Below, one piece after another: positions 1-5,888 of a stretch of DNA of 5,926 bases. The translations under genes and the position numbers were made by a program. Position 1 is the first letter of the stretch, and every line of letters starts with the position of its first letter. Location: positions 1 to 5,926 of the forward strand of contig DATGHS010000512.1 in NCBI GenBank assembly GCA_035307785.1, in the 5' to 3' direction. This stretch comes from DATGHS01 sp035307785 (lineage in GTDB: Bacteria; Planctomycetota; Planctomycetia; Gemmatales; Gemmataceae). The notes beneath the pieces are model-generated. The model did not search any database. It was given only the letters and a program-made list of their open reading frames with translations, and was not told the DNA's origin.

Positions 1-565
1 CCGCCGGGGATTATCGTGCAAATAGTCGAACTTCTGCTGCCAAAAGGGCTCGGTCTCGATGGCCTCTGGGTGGCGGCTGGGTTGCCAAAGGCGCCGCTCA
101 CGGTCCGCCGTCGCTTGAGCACAAAGCGTTTGATGAAAGCAGGCAGGGAAATGCCCCTGGCAGTAATCGCTCAGTTGCCGGCCTGTGAATTTGCGAAAAT
201 CGGCGAGCGTGCGCGCCAATCGTTCGGAATTGAAATCTGCATCGAATGCAATCACGTGCGTATGCGTTGGCATAATCACAAAGGCATTGATGCGAAGATG
301 TTTTTTTCTGATGGCAAAAGCAAAGACTGTCGCAGACGATCTTGCAAGTGGCCTCGGTAACGAAAATGGGAAGCCACTCGACGACAGAGTAGGTAAGGTA
401 GTAGACACTGCAGTCGGAAGGAATTCGATAGGTTCCCGTAGCCGTGATTGTATCGGGCAAAAACGTGGCAAAACGAGGGACACGAGTCTGGTGGGCGGGT
501 CCCGGCGCGGGGGAAGGAGACCTTCGGTCCGCGATGGGTGGCACGGTCAGGAGACCGTGCCACAA
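1..565 (-). pseudogene. REP-associated tyrosine transposase (IS200-like, Y1 family), frame-split and cut by the window edge
   Basis: The family makes single-strand nicks at REP palindromes with an HUH-plus-tyrosine nuclease. The protein lies in two frames. The 5' part (about 565 to 302) reads CSVYYLTYSVVEWLPIFV then CDSLCFCHQKK. The 3' part (300 to 1) reads HLRINAFVIMPTHTHVIAF, LADFRKFTGRQLSDYC, RRLWQPSRHPEAIE and DYLHDNPRR. The HTH of PTHTHV (256-264) is the metal-binding HUH pair; the tyrosine at 22-24 in DYLHDNP is the likely nucleophile. The join is in A7 (plus-strand T 301-307): dropping one A, to A6, restores a continuous frame. The start is unclear: the only in-frame ATG (563-565) lies beside the REP-like palindrome and gives an N-terminus I do not recognise; recognisable sequence starts near RFATFLPDT, where in-frame TTG (458-460) is possible. 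Family assignment is firm. Whether the gene is dead, expressed by slippage, or a sequencing error is open. The C-terminus is outside the window. Confidence 0.8.
538..563. repeat. REP-like palindrome at the 5' end of the transposase gene
   Basis: A perfect 11-bp inverted repeat: GTGGCACGGTC at 538-548 and GACCGTGCCAC at 553-563, with an AGGA loop. A smaller hairpin, GACC-TTC-GGTC, sits just before it at about 519-529. RAYT transposases are known to sit beside and act on palindromes of this kind, so the position supports a REP or REP-derived element. I saw no second copy elsewhere in this window, so repetition in the genome is inferred. Confidence 0.65.
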
Positions 566-603
566 CTAGGGGCGCCCGCTGTAATTCTGAGTTGCGGCGA
601 GCA

Positions 604-1581
604 TCAAGCAATACCCTGGGGCAGTCGGTTGCCTGCTGCCAACACGCCAGTATGCTCCAGCCGATCCAGCAGCAGGTGAAAATAGATCAGCCCGCCGAAA
701 CGGGGCCAGCGCTTCAGAGCGTGCCGGACGCCTTCGTAATCGAATGGCGTTGCCCGGTGCAGCCAGTGCTGAAGGTTGTTGCGAGCGCCAATATCGTCTC
801 CGGGAAAAATGTTGGTCCGCCCCAGCCCGCGTAGCAGAACATATTCTGCGGTCCAGCGTCCCACGCCGCGCAGGCTGCACAAGCGCTCAATGGCTTCTGC
901 ATCCGGCAACAATGCCAATTCCTCCAGATTGATGCGGCCCTGAGTGACCGACCGGGCCAGTTCGATCGTCGCGTTGCCTTTCTGCCGGCTGAAGCCAAGC
1001 CGCCGCAATTGCTGCGAGCGTAATCCGGCCAGGTCTTCGGGACGCGGGAAAGCGTGAACCGCCGATTCGCGCGACGTTAGCGCCAGACCGAAGTTGATAG
1101 CCAACCGATTCACGAGGAGGATTCCAAGCGTGAGCGTCACTTGCTGGCAGGCCATCGCGTTGACGACACACTCGAAGACGGTGGCAAAGCGCGGCGGTTT
1201 CATTCCCTGGAAGCGAGGTGCGAGCGGCCCCAACCGCCCCCTCACTCGACGGTGTCCCCCCGACGGGCAGAGGGCGAAACGGTAGAACTCCGTCAGGTCA
1301 ATGTGCAGACCAAGAAGTCGATCCAGAACCGATGTAACTGCCGTCTTCAACCCGGAGCGGAGCGGATGGCCCTCGACGGCAACGCGGAGCCGCGGTGTTT
1401 CGAGTGGCCCGATCTGAGTTACTGCGATTTCCACGGGGCCAGCCGGCAACGCCAGCACGCGACGGTAAGTTTGTCCGTCCCAACGATCAACCGCGTTGTT
1501 CGGGCGGCGGCGCAGCGTCCAGACAGTCAAATCCAGACGGAATGGCGGCACGGGTTTCAACAGGAAGGCGCTTTGGCTCAT
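604..1581 (-). CDS. AlkA-like DNA-3-methyladenine glycosylase (HhH-GPD superfamily)
   Basis: Base-excision repair enzyme of 325 aa that would cut the N-glycosidic bond of alkylated purines in the cytoplasm. Residues 1-125 match the variable N-terminal domain of AlkA-type enzymes. FECVVNAMACQQVTL (136-150) opens the helical catalytic domain. The helix-hairpin-helix is LCSLRGVGRWTAEYVLLRG (234-252), followed by IFPGDD (258-263); Asp263 aligns with catalytic Asp238 of E. coli AlkA (FLPDD). Length is a little above the roughly 280 aa of E. coli AlkA. The ATG at 1579-1581 was chosen because MSQSAFLLKPVPPF begins the conserved region; the longer in-frame extension upstream only reads through sdhC in another frame. 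There is no good Shine-Dalgarno, and the start overlaps the sdhC stop as ATGA, which suggests translational coupling. Exact substrate range cannot be told from sequence. Confidence 0.88.
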   Translation of the reverse strand: MSQSAFLLKPVPPFRLDLTVWTLRRRPNNAVDRWDGQTYRRVLALPAGPVEIAVTQIGPLETPRLRVAVEGHPLRSGLKTAVTSVLDRLLGLHIDLTEFYRFALCPSGGHRRVRGRLGPLAPRFQGMKPPRFATVFECVVNAMACQQVTLTLGILLVNRLAINFGLALTSRESAVHAFPRPEDLAGLRSQQLRRLGFSRQKGNATIELARSVTQGRINLEELALLPDAEAIERLCSLRGVGRWTAEYVLLRGLGRTNIFPGDDIGARNNLQHWLHRATPFDYEGVRHALKRWPRFGGLIYFHLLLDRLEHTGVLAAGNRLPQGIA

Positions 1582-2429
1582 GGCACAGTTCTTGGTTCGT
1601 CGACCGTGCGAAAAACCTGTACAGGCCCAGCGAGGCCAGCGGGACGCCAGCCCAAACGAATAGCCAATGGGATCGAACAATTGCCAATAACGACAACGGT
1701 TGTTACCAGAGCGCCGAACCAATGAACCAGGCGCGCGTAGCCCCTACGCCCCGACCCCGACGGGGGAAACCAGCTCCAGGGCTTCAGAGGGTTTTCACGG
1801 TTCAGGTTCAGATGTTGGCACCAACTCCAGGCCCCGTGGGACAGATGCAAACCGAGGATAACCTGAGCTGCGACGTAGGCTATTACGATGGGGGTTTGGC
1901 TGAAGCCGCCGACAACCATGCCGGCCACGTCGTAGTGCCCGTGGGGGTCGGTGGGGATCGCGTATTTGAAATTACTCGGGTCGGTGACGCCGAAGCTAAA
2001 GTGCAGCAAGTGGTAAACAACAAACGCCAGCACGAGGACCCCGGTGAGGAACATGTGCCGGGCGCTCCAGCTGCATTGCGCGGGTTTCCAAAAGACATAG
2101 GGGATTGGGCGCGCAGCCCGATTTTTCAGCGCGAGCAGAGAACCCGCAAAAAAGTGCGCCACGAAGATAACGATAAGCAAGGCGCGCGCCAGCCACAGCA
2201 ACCCAGGGTGTGCTTCCAAGCTGTGAGCGTAGGAATTGAGCGCATCCCGCCCAGCGAAGATCAACAGATTCCCCGCCATGTGGGCCAGGACAAAAATCAT
2301 TAATGCCACGCCTGTGACGGCCATTACGTACTGTCCGGCAAGCGAAGGCAGAGCCAAGCGCATGGGAAAGCGGCCGGCGCGCGGCCTTTCAGGCCGCCGG
2401 GACAGAGACGATTCGGTTTTCTGATCCAT
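1578..2429 (-). CDS. sdhC: Succinate dehydrogenase/fumarate reductase cytochrome b subunit, type B diheme, without sdhAB nearby
   Basis: Membrane anchor of 283 aa that would bind two hemes b and exchange electrons with quinone for a flavoprotein/iron-sulfur pair. Five membrane segments are visible at about 33-55, 77-102, 126-148, 180-203 and 234-257. Histidines in family positions are H50 (VLAHMAGN), H92 (FVAHFFAG), H140/H143 (VYHLLHFSFG) and H195/H198 (GLHLSHGAWSW), corresponding to the axial ligands of the Bacillus/Wolinella type. RNRAARP-like KNRAARPIPYV follows helix II as in the family. The ATG at 2427-2429 has GAGGAG six bases upstream. The first 25 residues are basic and proline-rich. 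The C-terminus extends about 25 residues past helix V. In most genomes sdhA and sdhB follow; here the next gene is a DNA glycosylase, overlapping by 4 bp, so its partners must be encoded elsewhere or it serves another complex. Confidence 0.87.
   Translation of the reverse strand: MDQKTESSLSRRPERPRAGRFPMRLALPSLAGQYVMAVTGVALMIFVLAHMAGNLLIFAGRDALNSYAHSLEAHPGLLWLARALLIVIFVAHFFAGSLLALKNRAARPIPYVFWKPAQCSWSARHMFLTGVLVLAFVVYHLLHFSFGVTDPSNFKYAIPTDPHGHYDVAGMVVGGFSQTPIVIAYVAAQVILGLHLSHGAWSWCQHLNLNRENPLKPWSWFPPSGSGRRGYARLVHWFGALVTTVVVIGNCSIPLAIRLGWRPAGLAGPVQVFRTVDEPRTVP
2381..2397. repeat. Small GC-rich hairpin inside the sdhC N-terminal codons
   Basis: GCGGCC (2381-2386) and GGCCGC (2392-2397) form a perfect 6-bp stem around the loop TTTCA. 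It falls in the non-conserved, proline/arginine-rich start of SdhC, about 30-50 bases after the start codon. It could affect translation initiation or be a chance product of GC-rich codons. Confidence 0.35.
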
Positions 2430-2472
2430 CGAAACTCCTCGGATGGCGTTATCCGCGTTATGCCGGCAAGCG

Positions 2473-2550
2473 TCATTTGAGGCTCTCCGCGCGGATAGGC
2501 CCCGGCTCGGCAATCAGCTTGCGGGCTGCGTCCAGGCGTTCCCAAACGTA
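2473..2550 (-). pseudogene. Possible gene remnant (C-terminal peptide of unknown origin)
   Basis: In the gap between the cupin gene and sdhC, one minus frame reads YVWERLDAARKLIAEPGPIR and then AESLK before TGA at 2473-2475. The composition looks like the charged, helical C-terminus of a real protein. An in-frame TAG at 2551-2553 stands just before it, preceded by VHGSADGRVRGVLL back to another stop (TAA), so no complete gene is present. I do not recognise the family. It may be the eroded end of a lost gene or a chance open stretch. Confidence 0.25.
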
Positions 2551-2621
2551 CTAGAGCAGCACGCCGCGCACCCGGCCGTCGGCAGAACCATGCACGAAGG
2601 TTTAGTGGTGTCGCGAGTTTG

Positions 2622-2957
2622 TCACCCGTGCTTGGGAAAGAGAATCGTTAGCAACAGCGAAGCATTTTCGATTCCTTTCACCGTGTGCGGTAAACCCGTG
2701 GGCAGGTAAAGCAGTTCCCCCGCTTTCAGGTGCTGCGTTTTCCCCATGGCGGTAAAATCGACGTGTCCCTCCAGGCATTGGACGACCAATTCGCCCTTGG
2801 CCCGGTGCTCGCTGATATCCTTGCCCGCCGGCACGATCAATCGGATCACTTCGATGTTCTCGCCCTTGACCAGCGTTCGGGTCTGCGTCGTGGCCAGATT
2901 GGCTCCGAGCGGCCGAATGTCAACGACTTCACCAGGTTGGGCATGCGGAATAGCCAT
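2622..2957 (-). CDS. Small single-domain cupin protein
   Basis: A 111-aa cytoplasmic protein with one cupin beta-barrel. Motif 1 is PAGKDISEHRAKGELVVQCLEG (43-64) and motif 2 is AGELLYLPTGLPHTVKGIEN (79-98). Candidate metal ligands are H51, E56 and H91; the second histidine of the usual HxH is replaced by Ala53. The ATG at 2955-2957 is preferred because a strong GGAGG (plus 2966-2970) lies eight bases upstream; an in-frame TTG five codons earlier overlaps that site. It starts 39 bp after the molybdopterin-domain gene and is probably cotranscribed. Small cupins of this sort bind metals or small ligands and are often sensors or minor enzymes; the substrate cannot be inferred. Confidence 0.85.
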   Translation of the reverse strand: MAIPHAQPGEVVDIRPLGANLATTQTRTLVKGENIEVIRLIVPAGKDISEHRAKGELVVQCLEGHVDFTAMGKTQHLKAGELLYLPTGLPHTVKGIENASLLLTILFPKHG

Positions 2958-2987
2958 AATGCCGTCCTCCAAAAAAAGGGTATGTTC

Positions 2988-3010
2988 TGGCCAACATCAG
3001 ATGTTGGCCA
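2988..3010. promoter_or_regulatory. Perfect inverted repeat across the stop codon of the molybdopterin gene
   Basis: TGGCCAACAT (2988-2997) and ATGTTGGCCA (3001-3010) pair perfectly over a 3-base loop. In the minus direction the TGA stop (2997-2999) lies at the loop, and a T7 run (plus A 2971-2977) begins 10 bases after the stem. The cupin Shine-Dalgarno follows the T run directly. The spacing is too long for a textbook intrinsic terminator, so an attenuator, mRNA-stability hairpin or dimeric-protein operator between the two genes are alternatives. Confidence 0.45.
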
Positions 3011-4604
3011 ATTCACCAAAGTATTCACGATCCTCGTTGTAGCCGCCTTCTCCCTGGCCCACGGCCTTGGGGCTCTCGACGAACTCGATAGCGCGAATCC
3101 ACTTGACCATTTTGAAGCCAAGCTGATTCTCGGCCCGGAGCCGCAATGGCGCGCCGTGCAGGTCCGGCAGCGGCCGGTAATTCATCTCGTAGGCCAAAAG
3201 CGTCTTGGGGTGGAGGGCGTTCTGAATGGAGAGATTGTCATAAAACTCGCCACCTTCGCCGCCTTCGCCAAAGGAGTAAAAGACGACCGCACGGGCATTG
3301 GGCTTGGGGCGGACCAGGGTGGCAATCTCCACCAATGGCACGCCGCCCCACTCGGCAATTCCTGACCAGCCCTGGATGCAATGATGCAGTGTGATTTGTG
3401 ACTTCTGGCCCATCGCGCGCAGCTCATCCAGCGACAGCTCGACCCGGTTTTCCACCAGACCGTACACTTTCAGGCGGTAATCTCGGAAGGCATTGGACGC
3501 CAGACGCTTCCACTCGTCACAGGTGGGCATTTTGCCGTTGGCCCAGAAGAAAGGCGAGATGTGTTCGCGGCGGAATTCAGCGCTGGGCGAGGCGCGATCC
3601 AGCAGAAACGCCATGACGGGCGTGACAATGGCCTTGGCAACGTGCTGCACGAAGCGCGGTTGCCGCCAGGCCAACCAGTTGGCCAGTGCATTCACTGCCA
3701 CGATGGCCGCCACGCCCAGCAGGCCAATCGACACGCCGGCCAGTCCGGCATCGTCCGTGCCAATAACGATGTGGTTCATGTTCCGGACGAAGCCGGTGAT
3801 CGAAACCATAGCGACATGGCTCACGAAGAAAAGGATAAAAGCGCACATGACCAGGAAGTGAAGGGAACGGCCAATCTGGCGGTTGCCGGGCAGCTTTGGG
3901 TACCACGAGAAGCGATTGGTCAGGGCCGGCGACATCGACGGGCCAGTGAGGATTGCCAGCGGGGCCAGAATGAACACCACGCCGAAGTAGGCGAGTTGTT
4001 GAAGCGCGTTGTAATGGTAATAGCCGTTCACTTCCACAGGCAAGTGGAAGGTGGCGTAGTGGACCCAGACGGACCAGGCATCGGGAACGATCTGCCAGGT
4101 ATGGGGGACCAGGCGCCGCCATTGGCTCGTGGCAAACAGCAGAATCATGAAGACTAAGCCGTTTGTTACCCAGAACAGGACGCTGAGGAAATGCCAATGT
4201 CGGGCCATCCCGATGGTGTGCCGGTAGCCGGGCAGGCCGATCCAAGGAGAAAGGTAACGGGAATCTTGCTTGGCAGTCCACACCTGGTCCTTTGGCACTT
4301 CCACCCGCGTGAAACGGGCCCATTCGGTTCCGGGTGTGCAGTGGACGTTCCAATACAGTCGCGGGTGATCGGCGAGAATTTGCAGGCCGCTGCGGACCAA
4401 CAGAACGAGAAACAGCAAGTTCACGTAATGGCTGATGCATAGCCAAGCCGGGAAGCCGTGAGGTTCCGACACCGACGCCGCGGTCGGCGTGGGGACGGCA
4501 GGCACTGCGGGCAGGCCGACTGCGGCCCACTGAATGTAAGCGGCGGCTAGCGCCAGCACGAAGGGCGATAGGAGTATCAGCAGAGTGGGCAGTCGAATGC
4601 GCAT
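2997..4604 (-). CDS. Membrane cytochrome b561-like / sulfite-oxidase-type molybdopterin oxidoreductase fusion
   Basis: A 535-aa two-part protein. Residues 1-311 hold about six membrane segments (about 7-28, 55-77, 135-158, 201-221, 245-272, 287-311). Histidines such as H59 (ISHYVN), H136/H138 (ARHWHFL), H249 (SLHFL) and H263 (VSHVAM) are candidate heme b ligands, as in the bacterial cytochrome b561/hydrogenase-cytochrome family. Residues about 375-510 form an oxidoreductase molybdopterin-binding domain: YRLKVYGLVE, LHHCIQGWSGIAEWGGVPL with Cys409 as the likely molybdenum ligand, then HGAPLRLRAENQLGFKMVKW. The dimerisation domain of animal sulfite oxidase is absent, so the catalytic part resembles MsrP/YedY in size. 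The fusion would pass electrons between the Mo site and the quinone pool through heme b; direction and substrate are unknown. No Tat signal is seen. The ATG has GGGAG six bases upstream. It follows the DUF488 gene by 50 bp. Confidence 0.87.
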   Translation of the reverse strand: MRIRLPTLLILLSPFVLALAAAYIQWAAVGLPAVPAVPTPTAASVSEPHGFPAWLCISHYVNLLFLVLLVRSGLQILADHPRLYWNVHCTPGTEWARFTRVEVPKDQVWTAKQDSRYLSPWIGLPGYRHTIGMARHWHFLSVLFWVTNGLVFMILLFATSQWRRLVPHTWQIVPDAWSVWVHYATFHLPVEVNGYYHYNALQQLAYFGVVFILAPLAILTGPSMSPALTNRFSWYPKLPGNRQIGRSLHFLVMCAFILFFVSHVAMVSITGFVRNMNHIVIGTDDAGLAGVSIGLLGVAAIVAVNALANWLAWRQPRFVQHVAKAIVTPVMAFLLDRASPSAEFRREHISPFFWANGKMPTCDEWKRLASNAFRDYRLKVYGLVENRVELSLDELRAMGQKSQITLHHCIQGWSGIAEWGGVPLVEIATLVRPKPNARAVVFYSFGEGGEGGEFYDNLSIQNALHPKTLLAYEMNYRPLPDLHGAPLRLRAENQLGFKMVKWIRAIEFVESPKAVGQGEGGYNEDREYFGELANI

Positions 4605-4654
4605 CGCGCTCTCCCAGTCAAGAAATCAGCTGCTACAGTCTCGGCAACCCAACT

Positions 4655-5005
4655 TCAGTGCTTGCGGCCGTCCAGGAACTGTTTCAAAGCCAGTGCGCCG
4701 TTGTGCGCTTCGTCGCGTGCCGCATAAACTAGCGTGACGGTTCCCCGCCTGCCCTTCTGCTTCAACAACTCGACGGCCTCTACTTTGTCTTCCAACTCTT
4801 TCCAGTAGCGCTTTTGAAACTGCTGCCACTTGCCCGGATCGTGGCCGAACCATTTGCGCAGCTCGGGGCTCGGCGCGACATCTTTTAGCCACAAGTCCAC
4901 CGCAGCGCGCTCCTTGGCCAAGCCGCGCGGCCACAAGCGTTCGACCAGGATTCGCATGCCGTCCTTTTTGGAAGGATCTTCATAAACTCGTTTCAGGTGG
5001 ATCAT
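4655..5005 (-). CDS. DUF488 family protein (YeaO-like)
   Basis: A 116-aa soluble protein with the family hallmarks: MIHLKRVYEDP at the start, RILVERLWPRGL (18-29), WFGHDPGKWQQFQKRYWKEL (52-71) and TLVYAARDEAHNGALALKQF (91-110). Length fits the family, which is about 115-120 aa. Biochemical function is not established. The ATG at 5003-5005 starts the conserved MIHLKRVY block and has GGAG about ten bases upstream, so the longer in-frame extension to 5098 is unlikely. It is the first gene of the minus-strand block, 50 bp before the molybdopterin fusion gene, and is probably transcribed with it. Confidence 0.87.
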   Translation of the reverse strand: MIHLKRVYEDPSKKDGMRILVERLWPRGLAKERAAVDLWLKDVAPSPELRKWFGHDPGKWQQFQKRYWKELEDKVEAVELLKQKGRRGTVTLVYAARDEAHNGALALKQFLDGRKH

Positions 5006-5109
5006 GGCTGCGGTTCTCCAATTAACCGGAAGGATACTGATGCTCTTCAGTCGCCCGTCCCGGGGTATGAAAATAGCAGATCGGCGGGATCGTGACATGC
5101 TGCCGAATC

Positions 5110-5127
5110 CGGCCGAACCATCGGCCG
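5110..5127. repeat. Perfect hairpin upstream of the DUF488 gene
   Basis: CGGCCGA (5110-5116) and TCGGCCG (5121-5127) form a perfect 7-bp stem around ACCA, about 105 bases before the DUF488 start. There is no T run on either side, so an intrinsic terminator is unlikely. A protein binding site or a chance GC palindrome are both possible. Confidence 0.4.
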
Positions 5128-5252
5128 TTCTGGCGCGGGAAAAAGGCGAGTGGCTCTATCGCTATTGTGCGCAAGGCATGGGGAATCGGTCAAGAGTGGC
5201 AGGCGCAGCGCGGGAAAGCGCCGGCCTGTGGAAAGCAAAAAGGAGTCGGTCA

Positions 5253-5273
5253 CACAGTATTGGCACAGTATTG
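5253..5273. repeat. Direct repeat CACAGTATTG x2, 11-bp period
   Basis: CACAGTATTG occurs at 5253-5262 and again at 5264-5273, one base apart, so the units repeat every 11 bp, close to one helical turn. Such same-face spacing is seen in operator half-sites. No neighbouring promoter was recognised, so function is speculative. Confidence 0.4.
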
Positions 5274-5512
5274 AGACATCCGGCATTCTTTTACGGCTAT
5301 TCGGCATCCCGCAATCTGCTGGCTATTTCTCCCGCCATCACGTTTCCCAATTCTCGACGGCGAGGCCGGGACTTCCAAAACCGGATCGTACCCTTGTGTG
5401 GCTAAGATTGCGCCGCGGCCAGCCGTCGCGACCAATGGATGCGCACTTGGGTATCCGCCGCGCGCGTCGGCCGTAGGCGCAAGCGCTATCGGTTAATGGG
5501 GCGCATTTCCGG

Positions 5513-5518
5513 TATAAT
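5513..5518 (+). promoter_or_regulatory. Candidate -10 box for the antitoxin-toxin operon
   Basis: A perfect TATAAT at 5513-5518 stands 69 bases upstream of the antitoxin ATG on the same strand. The expected -35 region (around 5490-5496, CGGTTAA) matches TTGACA poorly, so it may need an activator or simply be weak. Transcription would start near 5525. Confidence 0.4.
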
Positions 5519-5581
5519 TCCTCGCAGAGGTTCCCAATGCGCCAGAGCTACATAAACGGCGTTAACACAAAGAAGGACAAA

Positions 5582-5803
5582 ATGGCAACCAAAGTTACAG
5601 CCACCGTCGTCGGTGGCATGTTCAAGCCAGACGAGGCCCTGCAACTTGCCGAGCAAACCCGCGTTAAGCTCACGGTTGAACCGCTCGCAGAAAAATCAGC
5701 ATCCGCGGTTGGTTGGGAGGCGTTTAGGGCATGGATTCGCCAAAACTCCGTGCACGGTTTGGGGCGTCGCCTAACCCGGGATGAGCTCCATGAACGCCGT
5801 TGA
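5582..5803 (+). CDS. Antitoxin of the DUF104/AF2212-like type
   Basis: A 73-aa protein. The N-terminal half, KVTATVVGGMFKPDEAL then TRVKLTVEPL (4-35), has the short beta-strand pattern of DUF104/AF2212-like antitoxins, which bind and block a PIN-domain ribonuclease. The C-terminal half (about 44-73, WEAFRAWIRQN and RLTRDELHERR) is charged and helical, as expected of the toxin-binding tail. The ATG at 5582 has AAGGA about four bases upstream and begins the conserved region; an upstream in-frame ATG at 5537 would add 15 residues without family resemblance. The gene overlaps the following PIN start by 14 bp, typical of type II toxin-antitoxin pairs. The partner toxin is truncated, so the antitoxin may be an orphan. 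Confidence 0.75.
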   Translation: MATKVTATVVGGMFKPDEALQLAEQTRVKLTVEPLAEKSASAVGWEAFRAWIRQNSVHGLGRRLTRDELHERR

Positions 5804-5888
5804 TACCAACGTGTACGTTTACACGATCGACGCCGATGATGTCTTGGCACAAGGTTCAAGTGGAATCGCGGAGCCCGGTTTTGTGTGA
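5790..5888 (+). pseudogene. Truncated PIN-domain toxin (VapC-like)
   Basis: The frame opens MNAVDTNVYVYTIDADD, a standard PIN start with the first catalytic aspartate at D5 (VDTN). VapC-type toxins are about 130-140 aa ribonucleases; this frame loses resemblance after residue 17 and stops at TGA (5886-5888) after 32 codons. None of the other plus frames from 5850 to the window end restores PIN-like sequence, so a deletion or insertion near 5847-5855 fits better than a single-base frameshift. The remaining acidic residues of the active site are missing, so this product could not be an active nuclease. The rest of the gene could lie beyond the window if an element has been inserted. Confidence 0.7.

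Larger units (their letters stand above)
5006..5581. other. Intergenic region between divergent gene sets, no convincing gene
   Basis: About 575 bases separate the DUF488 gene (minus) from the antitoxin gene (plus). Open frames on both strands exist but overlap each other, lack family motifs and have no clear ribosome site. The region must hold promoters for both directions. Near the right end is a good TATAAT box; on the minus side I see no convincing -35/-10 pair. A hairpin (5110-5127) and a 10-bp direct repeat (5253-5273) are listed separately. Confidence 0.6.

Noticed and set aside
1141..2303. Long plus-strand open frames (1141-1725 and 1395-2303)
   Set aside because: They lie antisense to the glycosylase and sdhC, have no family motifs, and are explained by GC-rich codons of the real genes.
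3249..3269. Short tandem GCC(A/G)CCTTC units
   Set aside because: Only two units, explained by the GEGGEGGE stretch of the encoded protein.
3561..4530. Long open frames on both strands inside the molybdopterin fusion gene
   Set aside because: Composition is arginine/proline/histidine-rich with no motif; the overlapping 535-aa frame carries all recognisable domains.
5262..5275. Sigma-54-like TTGGCACA element
   Set aside because: The -24 part matches but the -12 GC is replaced by AG, and the nearest plus-strand gene is about 300 bases away.
5004..5476. Plus-strand open frames of 60-133 codons in the intergenic region
   Set aside because: They overlap each other in different frames, show no known motif, and lack a good ribosome site.
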